From NCBI RefSeq assembly GCF_004217495.1, contig NZ_SHLC01000001.1:124001-188000 (forward strand): a stretch of DNA of 64,000 nt, written 5' to 3'. Under the pieces are notes generated by a model. The model saw only the letters and a program-made list of their open reading frames with translations, was not told where the DNA came from and did not search any database. The translations under genes were made by a program, and so were the position numbers. Below, one piece after another: positions 27,154 through 34,928 of this stretch (position 1 is the first letter of the stretch; the number at the start of each line of letters is the position of its first letter). Origin of the DNA: Microterricola gilva (GTDB lineage Bacteria; Actinomycetota; Actinomycetes; Actinomycetales; Microbacteriaceae).

Positions 27154-28313
27154 TCGAGGAGACAATCCCGGTGACTGAGCCGACAACCCCGATTGAGCCA
27201 ACCGCCCCGGTGATTGAGACAACTTCCCCGATGATTGAGACAACTTCCCCGATGATTGAGCCTGTCGAAATCGCCGAGACGCTGTGCATCGGCGAGACGA
27301 TGCTGCTCTTCGTGCCGGCGTCCGGTGAGTCGCTCGCCGCGGCCAGCGAGCTCGCCGCGCACATCGGCGGCGCGGAGTCGAACATGGCGGCCGGTCTGGC
27401 GCAGCTCGGCGCCCGCGCCGAGTGGTTCAGCCGGCTCGGGGCCGACCCACACGCCGAGCGGATCCTGCGAACGCTCCGGGAGCGCGGTGTCGAGACGCCC
27501 CAGGTCGTCACCGATCCCACCCGCCCGACCGGGCTCTACTTCAAGGACCACTCCTCTGGCGTCAACCGGGTCTACTACTACCGCGCGGGCTCCGCGGCCT
27601 CGGCCCTCGGCCCGAGCGACCTCGCCGGGCTCCGGCTGAGCGAACGCCGGCTAGTGCACGTCTCCGGAATCACCGCGGCCCTCTCGGCGAGCTGCGACGC
27701 GTTGTTGCAGAGCGTGCTCGTGGAGCGGGCGGCATCCGAACCCACCGTGAGCTTCGACGTCAACTACCGCCCGGCGCTGTGGAGCGTCGAGGTGGCCGGC
27801 CCCCGCCTGCTCGAGCTGGCCAGGGCCGCCGACATCGTGATCGTCGGCCGCGACGAGGCCGAGACGCTCTGGGGCACGAGCGATGCGGCGAGCGTGCGGG
27901 CGCTGTTCCCGGATGTCGCGGCGCTCGTCGTGAAGGACGCCGAGTTCGGCGCCACCCACTTCGGGGCGGCAGGCGCGACGTTCGTTCCCGCCCTGCGCGT
28001 CGACGTCGTCGAGTCGGTCGGCGCCGGGGATGCCTTCGCGGCCGGCTACCTCGCCGCCTGGCTGGACGGCGATGACACGGCGACGGCGCTCCGGCTCGGC
28101 CACGTCATGGCCGGCTACACGCTCGGAGCCGTGAGCGACATCGCGGTGCTACCGTCGCGGAGCGTGTTGCGCGCGCTCGCCGCCTCCACCGACGCCGAGT
28201 GGACCGGGCTCACCCTGCCGGACGCCATGAGCTCAGAGACCACCGATTCACACCCTGCCGATTCCAACCAAGCCAACTCCCACCCCGAGAAAGAGGCCAC
28301 CCATGGCGCATGA
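27150..28313 (+). CDS. kdgK: PfkB family kinase, probable 2-keto-3-deoxygluconate kinase
   Basis: A ribokinase-fold kinase of 387 residues, predicted to phosphorylate KDG at C6. The core starts near residue 43 ('AETLCIGETMLLFVP'). It carries the substrate Gly-rich 'GGAESNMAAGLAQLGARAEWFSRLG', 'FDVNYRPALW', and the catalytic 'SVGAGDAFAAGYLAAWLDG' anion hole with Asp as base. The first ~40 residues are an unusual Pro/Thr/Glu low-complexity extension encoded by a ~21-bp tandem repeat, and the last ~28 residues are also low complexity. The ATG overlaps the deacylase stop (ATGA), and the end overlaps the aldolase start by 11 bases, so all three are coupled. KDG specificity is inferred from the adjacent KDPG aldolase. 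Confidence 0.88.
   Translation: MIEETIPVTEPTTPIEPTAPVIETTSPMIETTSPMIEPVEIAETLCIGETMLLFVPASGESLAAASELAAHIGGAESNMAAGLAQLGARAEWFSRLGADPHAERILRTLRERGVETPQVVTDPTRPTGLYFKDHSSGVNRVYYYRAGSAASALGPSDLAGLRLSERRLVHVSGITAALSASCDALLQSVLVERAASEPTVSFDVNYRPALWSVEVAGPRLLELARAADIVIVGRDEAETLWGTSDAASVRALFPDVAALVVKDAEFGATHFGAAGATFVPALRVDVVESVGAGDAFAAGYLAAWLDGDDTATALRLGHVMAGYTLGAVSDIAVLPSRSVLRALAASTDAEWTGLTLPDAMSSETTDSHPADSNQANSHPEKEATHGA
27168..27272. repeat. In-frame 21-bp tandem repeat ending in a dispersed palindromic repeat
   Basis: About five degenerate units of the type CCCCGATGATTGAGACAACT encode repeated 'PMIETTS'-like heptapeptides at the start of the kinase. The array runs into GATTGAGCCTGTCGAAATC (27254-27272), the complement of a 'GGTTTCGACAGGCTCAACC'-like motif also seen at 11111-11134 and 25606-25623. 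Confidence 0.75.
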
Positions 28314-28917
28314 CATTGAAACCCTGCTCGGCGGCTCGCCCGTCATGGCGATCTTCCGCAACATGGACCCGCAGCCGGCCGTCGAGTTGGCGCACCGCGC
28401 CTGGGATCTCGGCATCGAGCTCGTCGAGGTGCCGATCCAGACGCCGGACGCCGTGCCCAGCCTCGAGGCCGTCATCCGCGCCGGCGCGGAACGCGGCAAG
28501 CTCGTCGGCTCCGGGACCGTCGTGAGCGTCGAGCAGGTCGAGGTGAGCAAGCGCCTCGGCGCCGCCTTCTCGGTGTCGCCCGGCCTCGACCGGGCCGTGG
28601 CCGAGGCCAGCACGCGCCTTGAGCTGCCGCACCTGCCCGGCGTGGCCACCGCCACCGAGATCCAGGCCGCCGTCGGACTCGGGTTCACCTGGGTCAAGGC
28701 GTTCCCGGCCACGGTGCTCGGCACCGGCTGGTTCACCGCGATGCGCGGCCCGTTCCCGAACCTCCGTTTCGTCGCGACCGGCGGGGTGGATGCAGGCAAT
28801 GCGCGGTCCTTCCTGAACGCCGGGGTGTCGACGGTCGCCGTCGGTTCGGCGCTCGCCGACCCGGCCCAGGTCGATCTGTTGGCCGAGATCCTGGCGGAGT
28901 CGAGGGCCGGCGCATGA
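28303..28917 (+). CDS. eda: KDPG/KHG aldolase
   Basis: The 204-residue class I aldolase splits 2-keto-3-deoxy-6-phosphogluconate into pyruvate and glyceraldehyde-3-phosphate (Entner-Doudoroff lower step). The catalytic Glu42 ('ELVEVPIQTPD') and Schiff-base Lys132 ('WVKAFPATV') are present, as is the phosphate loop 'VATGGVDAGN'. Length matches the family. The start overlaps the kinase gene by 11 bases and the stop overlaps the next gene by four. With the upstream kinase it completes the route from KDG to central metabolism. Confidence 0.93.
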   Translation: MAHDIETLLGGSPVMAIFRNMDPQPAVELAHRAWDLGIELVEVPIQTPDAVPSLEAVIRAGAERGKLVGSGTVVSVEQVEVSKRLGAAFSVSPGLDRAVAEASTRLELPHLPGVATATEIQAAVGLGFTWVKAFPATVLGTGWFTAMRGPFPNLRFVATGGVDAGNARSFLNAGVSTVAVGSALADPAQVDLLAEILAESRAGA

Positions 28918-30242
28918 GCGCCGCCGCGGCCGCCCCGGAGGTCGTCGTTGCGCCGAGCTGGCGCGACAAGGGGATCTGGGCGCCCGCGGCGCCTGGCCCA
29001 GCGTCTGCAGCAGGGGAGGAGCGGGAGGCACTCGCCGGCTACCTCGCCGAGCGGCCATCCCTCTTCGGTGGCAGCTGTTCCTGGCCGGTGATGGTGCTCC
29101 GCGAGGACGCACTCGAGCACAACATTCGGGCCCTGGCCGCCTTCGCCACCCGACACGGCCTGCTCTTCGCCCCGCACGGCAAGACGACGATGGCCCCGCA
29201 GCTGTGGCGGCGCCAGATCGACGCCGGCGCGTGGGGGATCACCGTCGCAACGCCCGCGCAACTGCTGGTCGCCCGCCGTTCCGGGGTGGCCAGAGTGATC
29301 CTGGCCAACGAGGTGCTCGACGGAACGGCCCTGGACTGGATTGCCGCGGAGCTGGCGGCCGACCCCGCATTCGAGTTCGCCTGCTTCGTCGACTCCGCGG
29401 CCGGTGTGCGCGCGATCGCCGCGGCAGGCGAGAAGCACGGCCTGGCGAGCGGAGCACGCGGCGGCTTCCCGGTGCTGCTCGATGTCGGCTTCCCCGGTGG
29501 GCGCACGGGCGTGCGCAGCCACGCCGAGGCGCGCGCGCTGGCGGATCTCGTCAGCGCGACGCCCGGCATCCGTCTGCTCGGGGTCTCTTCCTACGAGGGC
29601 GGGCTCCCGGGGGTGGAGGCGGTGCGGGGCTACTTCGCCGGCGTGCGTGCGATCGTCGAGGAGCTGGCCGCGGCCGAACTCCTGCCGCCCGACGCCATCG
29701 TGACTGCCGGTGGCAGCGCCTACTTCGACCAGGTGGGCACCGAGCTCACGGTGGAATGGGCACGATCGGTGCTGCCCGATGCCCGCGTGATCCTGCGCAG
29801 CGGCGCGTACATCAGCCACGACGACGGTGTCTACGTCGGCAAGACGGCGTTCAACCGCATCCCGGCCGAGGGCTCGCTCAACGGCGCGCTGCAGCTCTGG
29901 GCGCAGGTGCTGTCGGCGCCCGAAGCGGGCCTCGCCCTGGTCGGAATGGGCAAACGCGATGCGCCGATCGACTCGGGCCTGCCCGTGCCGCTCCTGCTGC
30001 GCCGTGCGGATGCCGCCGGGGATCTCTCCTCCGCGCGGACGGAGGTGCTCGAGGGCGCCAACGTCACGACACTCGACGACCACCACGGTTACGTCGCGCT
30101 GCCTGACGGGGTCACGGTGGTGCCAGGCGATCTCATCGCCTTCGGCATCTCGCACCCGTGCACCGCGTTCGATCGCTGGAGCAACATCCCGGTCGTCGAC
30201 GCAGACGATACGATCGTCGACGTCGTACGCACATACTTCTAG
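28914..30242 (+). CDS. D-threonine aldolase/D-serine dehydratase-like PLP enzyme
   Basis: The 442-residue fold-type III (alanine racemase-like) enzyme has the PLP lysine in 'LFAPHGKTTMAPQ', a TIM barrel with 'VLLDVGFPGGRTGVRS' and 'TAGGSAYFDQV', and a C-terminal metal-binding part with 'DDHHGYV' and 'GISHPCTAFDRW' (His/Cys ligands of the D-serine dehydratase/D-threonine aldolase family). Such enzymes deaminate or cleave D-beta-hydroxy amino acids. Because D-glucosaminate has the same D-beta-hydroxy-amino motif and the product would be KDG, it may act as a glucosaminate ammonia-lyase here (inference from the operon). It overlaps the aldolase gene by ATGA. The RidA gene across the promoter could deal with its enamine product. 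Confidence 0.85.
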   Translation: MSAAAAAPEVVVAPSWRDKGIWAPAAPGPASAAGEEREALAGYLAERPSLFGGSCSWPVMVLREDALEHNIRALAAFATRHGLLFAPHGKTTMAPQLWRRQIDAGAWGITVATPAQLLVARRSGVARVILANEVLDGTALDWIAAELAADPAFEFACFVDSAAGVRAIAAAGEKHGLASGARGGFPVLLDVGFPGGRTGVRSHAEARALADLVSATPGIRLLGVSSYEGGLPGVEAVRGYFAGVRAIVEELAAAELLPPDAIVTAGGSAYFDQVGTELTVEWARSVLPDARVILRSGAYISHDDGVYVGKTAFNRIPAEGSLNGALQLWAQVLSAPEAGLALVGMGKRDAPIDSGLPVPLLLRRADAAGDLSSARTEVLEGANVTTLDDHHGYVALPDGVTVVPGDLIAFGISHPCTAFDRWSNIPVVDADDTIVDVVRTYF

Positions 30243-30277
30243 TCGCGCGGCACAAACATTCCTCGAAAGGCATGAAG

Positions 30278-31372
30278 ATGGACGCGACGTTGTTGATCGG
30301 TGGGTACACGGGAGACTCCGGAGCCGGACTCGGCATCGAGGCCGCGGTGGCGACGCCGGATGCCGGGATCACCGGTCTCGGCACGGCCGCTGCCGTCGGC
30401 TCACCGTCGTACCTGGCCCGCCACCCGCTGCTGCCGGTCGTCTACGCCGCGTGCGAGGATGCGGCGGAGGTGCGCGCCTTCGCCATCGAGGGCGGTGCCG
30501 GTACCGCGGAGGCGCTCACGCCGGATGCGGCGGTAGCGCTCAGCCCGCTCGGCGGGCCGTGGCCGGCCGGCGCCCTGGTCTGCCACGTCGCGGTGGATCC
30601 CGGTGGCCGCTGGCTCGTGTCCAGCAGCTACGGCGACGGCATCGTGTGCCTCTTCACGCTCGACGAGCGCGGGGGCATCGCGGCGCGATTCGAGGGCGCG
30701 CCCGCGGTGGACCTCGCGGCCGCGGCCTCCGGCAGCGCGCCGCGACCGAGTCGCGCGCACGCAGCGCTCGCACTCCCAGACGGCCGAATCGCCACGACCG
30801 ACCTCGGGCATGATCTGCTGCGGGTGTGGAGCGTCGTCCCGAACGGCGGCGCGGAGGGGGCCGAACGCTTCGAGCTGCGGCTCGACCAGGAGCTCGCCCT
30901 GCCGGCCGGAAGCGGGCCGCGCCTGCTCGATCTGCACCCAAGCGGGCACATCTACATCATCACCGAGTACTCGATCGAGATCGCCGTCGTCGCCCCCGTC
31001 GCCGGGAGCTCGACGTATGCACTTTCGGGCATGTTCCCGATCCTCCCCGCCGGTGAGGCTCCGGTCGACGGTGACTGCGGGGCGCACATCAGCATCGACG
31101 CGGCCGCCGCGCGCGTCCACGCCACCGTGCGCCGGCGCAACACACTGCACAGCTTCGGCATCTCCGCCGACGGCAGCACGCTGCATCCGCTCGCCGAGAT
31201 CGGCACGGGCGGAAACTGGCCGCGCCACCACCTGCAGCATGACGGGCGTCTGCACGTGGCCAATCAGCTCTCGAACGCGGTCAGCACCTTCGCCATCGGC
31301 GAGGACGGCCTGCCCGGCGCCCTGCTCGGCGAGTTCGCGACCGGCGCGCCCAGCTGCGTGATCGCGCTGTAG
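30278..31372 (+). CDS. Lactonase family beta-propeller protein
   Basis: The 364-residue protein belongs to the seven-bladed 6-phosphogluconolactonase-like (YbhE) family: 'LLIGGYTGDSGAGLGIEA' at the start, 'YLARHPLLPVVYAACED', 'VCHVAVDPGGRWLVSSSYGDGIV', 'GDCGAHISIDAAAARVHATVRRRNT' and 'NWPRHHLQHDGRLHVANQLSNAVSTF'. It would open an aldonolactone to the free acid. The second ATG (30278) is preferred because it lies seven bases after GAAAGG; the ATG at 30272 is too close. It is last in the operon, 35 bases after the PLP enzyme. In this context the lactone could be that of an acylated glucosaminic acid (inference). Confidence 0.85.
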   Translation: MDATLLIGGYTGDSGAGLGIEAAVATPDAGITGLGTAAAVGSPSYLARHPLLPVVYAACEDAAEVRAFAIEGGAGTAEALTPDAAVALSPLGGPWPAGALVCHVAVDPGGRWLVSSSYGDGIVCLFTLDERGGIAARFEGAPAVDLAAAASGSAPRPSRAHAALALPDGRIATTDLGHDLLRVWSVVPNGGAEGAERFELRLDQELALPAGSGPRLLDLHPSGHIYIITEYSIEIAVVAPVAGSSTYALSGMFPILPAGEAPVDGDCGAHISIDAAAARVHATVRRRNTLHSFGISADGSTLHPLAEIGTGGNWPRHHLQHDGRLHVANQLSNAVSTFAIGEDGLPGALLGEFATGAPSCVIAL

Positions 31373-31548
31373 CGCCGAGCGCCCGTCCGCGCTCCGCGCC
31401 GTCGACCCCGAACTGATCCGAACCGACCCTCCCGTTCCGCGCCGCTCGAACATAGACTGGCGAACGAGGGAGCTCGTCGCATTCGAGTCGTTTCACTCGG
31501 GGTCGGCATCTGGCTCCCTGAGCATGGAACGACGATGGGGAGTTACAC

Positions 31549-32715
31549 GTGCAGCACACCGATATCCCAAGCAGAGACACGATCTTGGCCCTCGCAACGG
31601 CGAGGGATCCGAAGAGCGTCTCGATCTACCTTCCGACCAGTCCGCTCCCAAAGGACTCGGAAGCCTCCCGCATCGAACTGCGCAATCAGGTCGACGAAGC
31701 GCAGCGCCAACTCAGTGAGGCCGGTGCCGACAAACGGCAGATCGCGGCGATCACCGACCAGATCGCCGACTTCATCGAGGACCGCGCGTTCTGGACGCAT
31801 CTGTCCAACAGTCTGGCCCTCTTCGCGACACCATCGGGGCTGAAGACCTTCCGACTGCCGAACCGACTGGAGGCCGCTGTCGAGGTCTCCGACCGCTTCT
31901 ACGTGAAACCGCTCATGCGGGCGGCGACGTTCCCCCAGACGGCCTTCGTTCTCGCTCTGGCCCAGAACTCCGTGCGCCTGCTCGAGATCAGCGCCGACGA
32001 TGTTCCGCATCGGATCGAGGTCGCCGGGATGCCGGAGAACGTTGCAGACGGCGCGGCCCTCGACCCGGTCGCCGGACGGGCACCGGCCGGGCACCAGACC
32101 GGCGGACGCTCGGGCGGCGGCATCACGACCGCGGGGCGCATCCAGGGCGCTGAGGGGCAGAAGGTGCGCATGGCCGAGTACTCTCGCGCCATCGTGCGCG
32201 CACTCCGACCGACGTTCACGGGACTCAACGTTCCGCTGATCATCGCCGGCGCCGAACCGCTGGTGAGCATCTTCCGCGGCGTGAGCACATACCCGCACCT
32301 GGCGACGCAGACGATCGCCGGCAACCCGGAGGAGATCCCGGACGCCGAACTCGCGGCATCAGCCCGCCTGATCCTCGACGAGATCTACGCCGCCCAGCTC
32401 GCCCTGCTGCGGGAGAGCTTCGCCGACCGGCAGGCCAACGGCCGCGCGTCGACAGACCTCAGCGATGTGGCGCGCGCGGCGACCTTCGGCGCGATCGAGA
32501 CGCTGTTCGTCGACATCGACCGCTCGATTCCCGGCAAGATCGATGCGGAATCCGGCGCCGTCACCGTCGATGCGGCGGATGACGGCATCAACTACGGCGT
32601 CGTCGACGAGATCCTGCGCCGGGCCCTGCTCAGCGGCTCGCAGATTCTCGCAGTCCGGGCGGAAGATGTGCCGGGGGGAGGCGCCTTCGCAGCAACGCTG
32701 CGGTTCGCCGCCTGA
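31549..32715 (+). CDS. Bacterial archaeo-eukaryotic release factor (baeRF) family protein
   Basis: The 388-residue cytoplasmic protein resembles the baeRF families, bacterial relatives of eRF1/Pelota with proposed ribosome-rescue or ribosome-associated roles. The visible plan is an N-terminal 'SVSIYLPTSPLPKDSEASRIELRNQVDEAQRQL' region, a middle 'FALALAQNSVRLLEIS'-like strand set with a Gly-rich loop (about residues 180-205), and a C-terminal 'ALLSGSQILAVRAEDVPGGGAFAATLRFA' typical of the L7Ae-like end. Start is GTG with GGGGAG six bases before, and a TAGACT -10 (31453-31458) further upstream. It is a single-gene unit closed by a hairpin. The exact baeRF subfamily is uncertain. Confidence 0.75.
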   Translation: MQHTDIPSRDTILALATARDPKSVSIYLPTSPLPKDSEASRIELRNQVDEAQRQLSEAGADKRQIAAITDQIADFIEDRAFWTHLSNSLALFATPSGLKTFRLPNRLEAAVEVSDRFYVKPLMRAATFPQTAFVLALAQNSVRLLEISADDVPHRIEVAGMPENVADGAALDPVAGRAPAGHQTGGRSGGGITTAGRIQGAEGQKVRMAEYSRAIVRALRPTFTGLNVPLIIAGAEPLVSIFRGVSTYPHLATQTIAGNPEEIPDAELAASARLILDEIYAAQLALLRESFADRQANGRASTDLSDVARAATFGAIETLFVDIDRSIPGKIDAESGAVTVDAADDGINYGVVDEILRRALLSGSQILAVRAEDVPGGGAFAATLRFAA

Positions 32716-32730
32716 GCGATCAGCAGCACA

Positions 32731-32770
32731 CAACGACTGGCCGCGCCGGCTTCGGCGGGGCCAGTCGTTG
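32731..32770 (+). terminator. Hairpin terminator after the baeRF gene
   Basis: A perfect 12-bp stem (CAACGACTGGCC at 32731-32742, complement at 32759-32770) encloses a further GC pairing. No T-run follows. Confidence 0.65.
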
Positions 32771-32817
32771 CGTGTGCGCGGCGGCGGCGACGACGGCTCG
32801 GGCGGGCGAGGATGCGA

Positions 32818-32846
32818 TTGCAAACGATTATCGATTATCGTAAGGT
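32818..32846 (+). promoter_or_regulatory. Promoter with operator filling the spacer, second sugar cluster
   Basis: TTGCAA (32818-32823) and TAAGGT (32841-32846) are separated by 17 bases. The spacer is occupied by ACGATTATCGATTATCGT (32824-32841), an 18-bp palindrome with one mismatched pair. Such placement suits a repressor; the GntR protein of the same cluster or an external LacI-type regulator are candidates. Confidence 0.65.
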
Positions 32847-32880
32847 CAGTTCCACACCCGCCACCTGAAGGACGCAATCA

Positions 32881-32952
32881 ATGACGATTTTCTCGCGCGC
32901 CGTCGCGATGACGGCAGTGCTCATCGCCGACGGGGGGCTGCGCCGTGGCTGA
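32881..32952 (+). CDS. 23-residue leader ORF overlapping the next gene
   Basis: The ATG is preceded by GAAGGA at ideal distance and is the first start codon after the promoter at 32818-32846. The 23-codon frame begins MTIFSRAVAMTAVLIA and ends with a TGA at 32950-32952, inside the GTG start region of the following gene (32945). It could be a coupling leader peptide, or the stump of a lost signal-peptide-bearing gene such as a sugar-binding lipoprotein, since its hydrophobic start resembles a signal sequence. Expression is not proven. Confidence 0.4.
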   Translation: MTIFSRAVAMTAVLIADGGLRRG

Positions 32953-34873
32953 GCGCGACATCCTCGTCATCCCGATGACGACGATTCCGAGCTGGGCGGT
33001 TCTGGAACGCCGGCTCTTCGACACCGTCGAGGAGAGCTGGCGGGTCTTCGCCGAGAAGTTCACCGAGGCCGACGGCCGGCTGCGCTTCGATCGCGGTTTC
33101 GAGGGTTCACGCGATGGGGTCGACGACTTCTACGAGGCCTTCTTCAACTGGCCGGCGTTCTACAGCCTGGGCGGTTCGCGCGAGATTCTGGATGCCGCCA
33201 AGCACCACTGGGCGGGGGTCACCGCCCAGCTCACCGAGGCCGGAATGCTCACGGACGAGTTCGAGAACGGCTACGACTGGTTCCACCAGGGCGAATCACT
33301 GATCTTCTTCTACGCCCTCTGCGCCGCCGATCCGCTCGATGCCGAGTTCCGCGAACGCGCCAGGCGCTTCGCCGAGCTCTACACCGATGCTCGCGGGGGC
33401 AACTACGACGTGGAGAGCAACACCATCGCCGCGCCGCACAACGGCGCTCGCGGGCTGCTCGATGGTCTCGGCCCCGAGTGGCTCAGCTACCCGGCATCCC
33501 AGGAGTACATGCGCCCGTACGGACTGCCGCTGGAGTACCTGCCCGGCATCTCAGGCTGGAGCGATCTGGAGGATCCGGCCAAGGCGGATGCCATGGGCGA
33601 CGCGATGCAGGTCGTGCTCGGCGCCGGCGACGTGCCGATCAACCTCGCCTCGACAAGTCTCGTGCTCAACCGTTGGCTCTACGACGGCGATGAGCCCAGC
33701 GAGCGCTGGATCGCCCGCTACGTCGACGGCTGGCGCGCGCGTGCGGCAGACAATGACGGGCTGATTCCCGACAACGTATCGCCAGACGGCCGCGCCGGCG
33801 GCATGCACGACGGGCGCTGGTTCGGCGGCCACTACGGCTGGACCTGGCCGCACGGCCTGCTCTCCGTCGAGATGGGTGCGCTCATCGGTGCGATGAATGC
33901 CGCCTTCGTCACGGGCGACAACTCCTACCTCGACCTCGCCCGCACGCCGCTGGACACGGTGCTCGAGCACGCCATCACGGCCTCCGTCGACGACACGCCG
34001 ATGAGCATCCAGTCCGGGTGGCAGGACCGCCTCGGTGCCGCGTCTGCAGAGCCCGCGCTGCTCGTTCCGCACCGCTTCGGCAAGGACGGCTGGTTCGATT
34101 TCGGCCCGATGCCAATGAGCATGCCGATGTGGCTGTGGTGGTTCTCGCGCGAGGATGCCGACCGTGAACGCCTCGACCGCGTGATCGCCGGTTCGGTCGA
34201 ATCGGCCATCGGCTTCGGACCGTTCCGTGACAAGGAGGAGGCCGGGCACGAACGCCCGTGGCTCGCCTACCTGAACGGCGAGAACCCCGAGTACCCCGAG
34301 GCAGCCCTCGCTGGTGCGCTTGGCCAGGTCGCACGGCGCATGGCCCTGATCGAGGCGGAAGACCCCGACATCCGCACCGTGCACATCCACTTTTGGCAGC
34401 AAGTGAACCCGGTGGTCACCGAGGTGCTGACTCAGCTGGTCGCCGGCGCCCCGCAGGTGCTCTACAACGGCGGCATCCCGTTCGCCGCGCTCTCCTACGA
34501 AGACGCCGATGAAGGCCGGCAGGGCTTGCCCGCCGATGTCGCCGCCCTCGTGCGCTCGATCGACGGCGAGTGCATCCGGCTCGAGCTCGTGAACCTCAGC
34601 ATGACGCAGACCCGCCGCGTGATTGTGCGTCCCGGCCGCTTCGGAGAACGGGACATCGTCTCGGTCACCTCCTCCGGTGAGGCCGGCGGCGACTACCCGG
34701 GGCCATCACCGGCGTACCGGTCGCTTCCGGGTGAGGCGGTGCAGCAGACCGTGGAGATCGGCGCAGCGGAGTGCCTGATCGAACTGCCGCCAAACCACCG
34801 CGCCGAGCTCACGCTCCTCACCCGGCCGAGTGGGCGCCGCCCCGCTTTCACCGCGACCGGCACTGCCGGCTGA
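32945..34873 (+). CDS. Uncharacterised 642-residue protein of a sugar catabolic cluster
   Basis: I do not recognise a named family. The sequence lacks a signal peptide and is rich in aromatic-acidic helices ('FYEAFFNWPAFYSLGG', 'GYDWFHQGESLIFFYALCAADP', 'GGHYGWTWPHGLLSVEMGALIGAMNAAF'), consistent with an (alpha/alpha)-toroid of the kind found in glycoside hydrolases, lyases and epimerases. A beta-rich C-terminal ~120 residues ('CIRLELVNLSMTQTRRVIVRPG') looks like a small beta-sandwich. Conserved-looking His, Asp and Trp residues in 'DGRWFGGHYGWTWPHG' could form an active site. It is the first full gene of the cluster, coupled to a leader ORF, and followed by sugar oxidation genes. An intracellular glycosidase or lyase role is a guess. 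GTG start with a GGGGGG site upstream. Confidence 0.8.
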   Translation: MAERDILVIPMTTIPSWAVLERRLFDTVEESWRVFAEKFTEADGRLRFDRGFEGSRDGVDDFYEAFFNWPAFYSLGGSREILDAAKHHWAGVTAQLTEAGMLTDEFENGYDWFHQGESLIFFYALCAADPLDAEFRERARRFAELYTDARGGNYDVESNTIAAPHNGARGLLDGLGPEWLSYPASQEYMRPYGLPLEYLPGISGWSDLEDPAKADAMGDAMQVVLGAGDVPINLASTSLVLNRWLYDGDEPSERWIARYVDGWRARAADNDGLIPDNVSPDGRAGGMHDGRWFGGHYGWTWPHGLLSVEMGALIGAMNAAFVTGDNSYLDLARTPLDTVLEHAITASVDDTPMSIQSGWQDRLGAASAEPALLVPHRFGKDGWFDFGPMPMSMPMWLWWFSREDADRERLDRVIAGSVESAIGFGPFRDKEEAGHERPWLAYLNGENPEYPEAALAGALGQVARRMALIEAEDPDIRTVHIHFWQQVNPVVTEVLTQLVAGAPQVLYNGGIPFAALSYEDADEGRQGLPADVAALVRSIDGECIRLELVNLSMTQTRRVIVRPGRFGERDIVSVTSSGEAGGDYPGPSPAYRSLPGEAVQQTVEIGAAECLIELPPNHRAELTLLTRPSGRRPAFTATGTAG

Positions 34874-34928
34874 CCGGCCGGCGCCGCCCCCCCCAATCCG
34901 ACCGCACCCACGAAACCGAGGTATCGCC

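Noticed and set aside
32881-32952. Leader ORF as a functional ABC transporter signal peptide
   Set aside because: It stops after 23 codons with no continuation, so at most it is a stump; kept only as a low-confidence leader.
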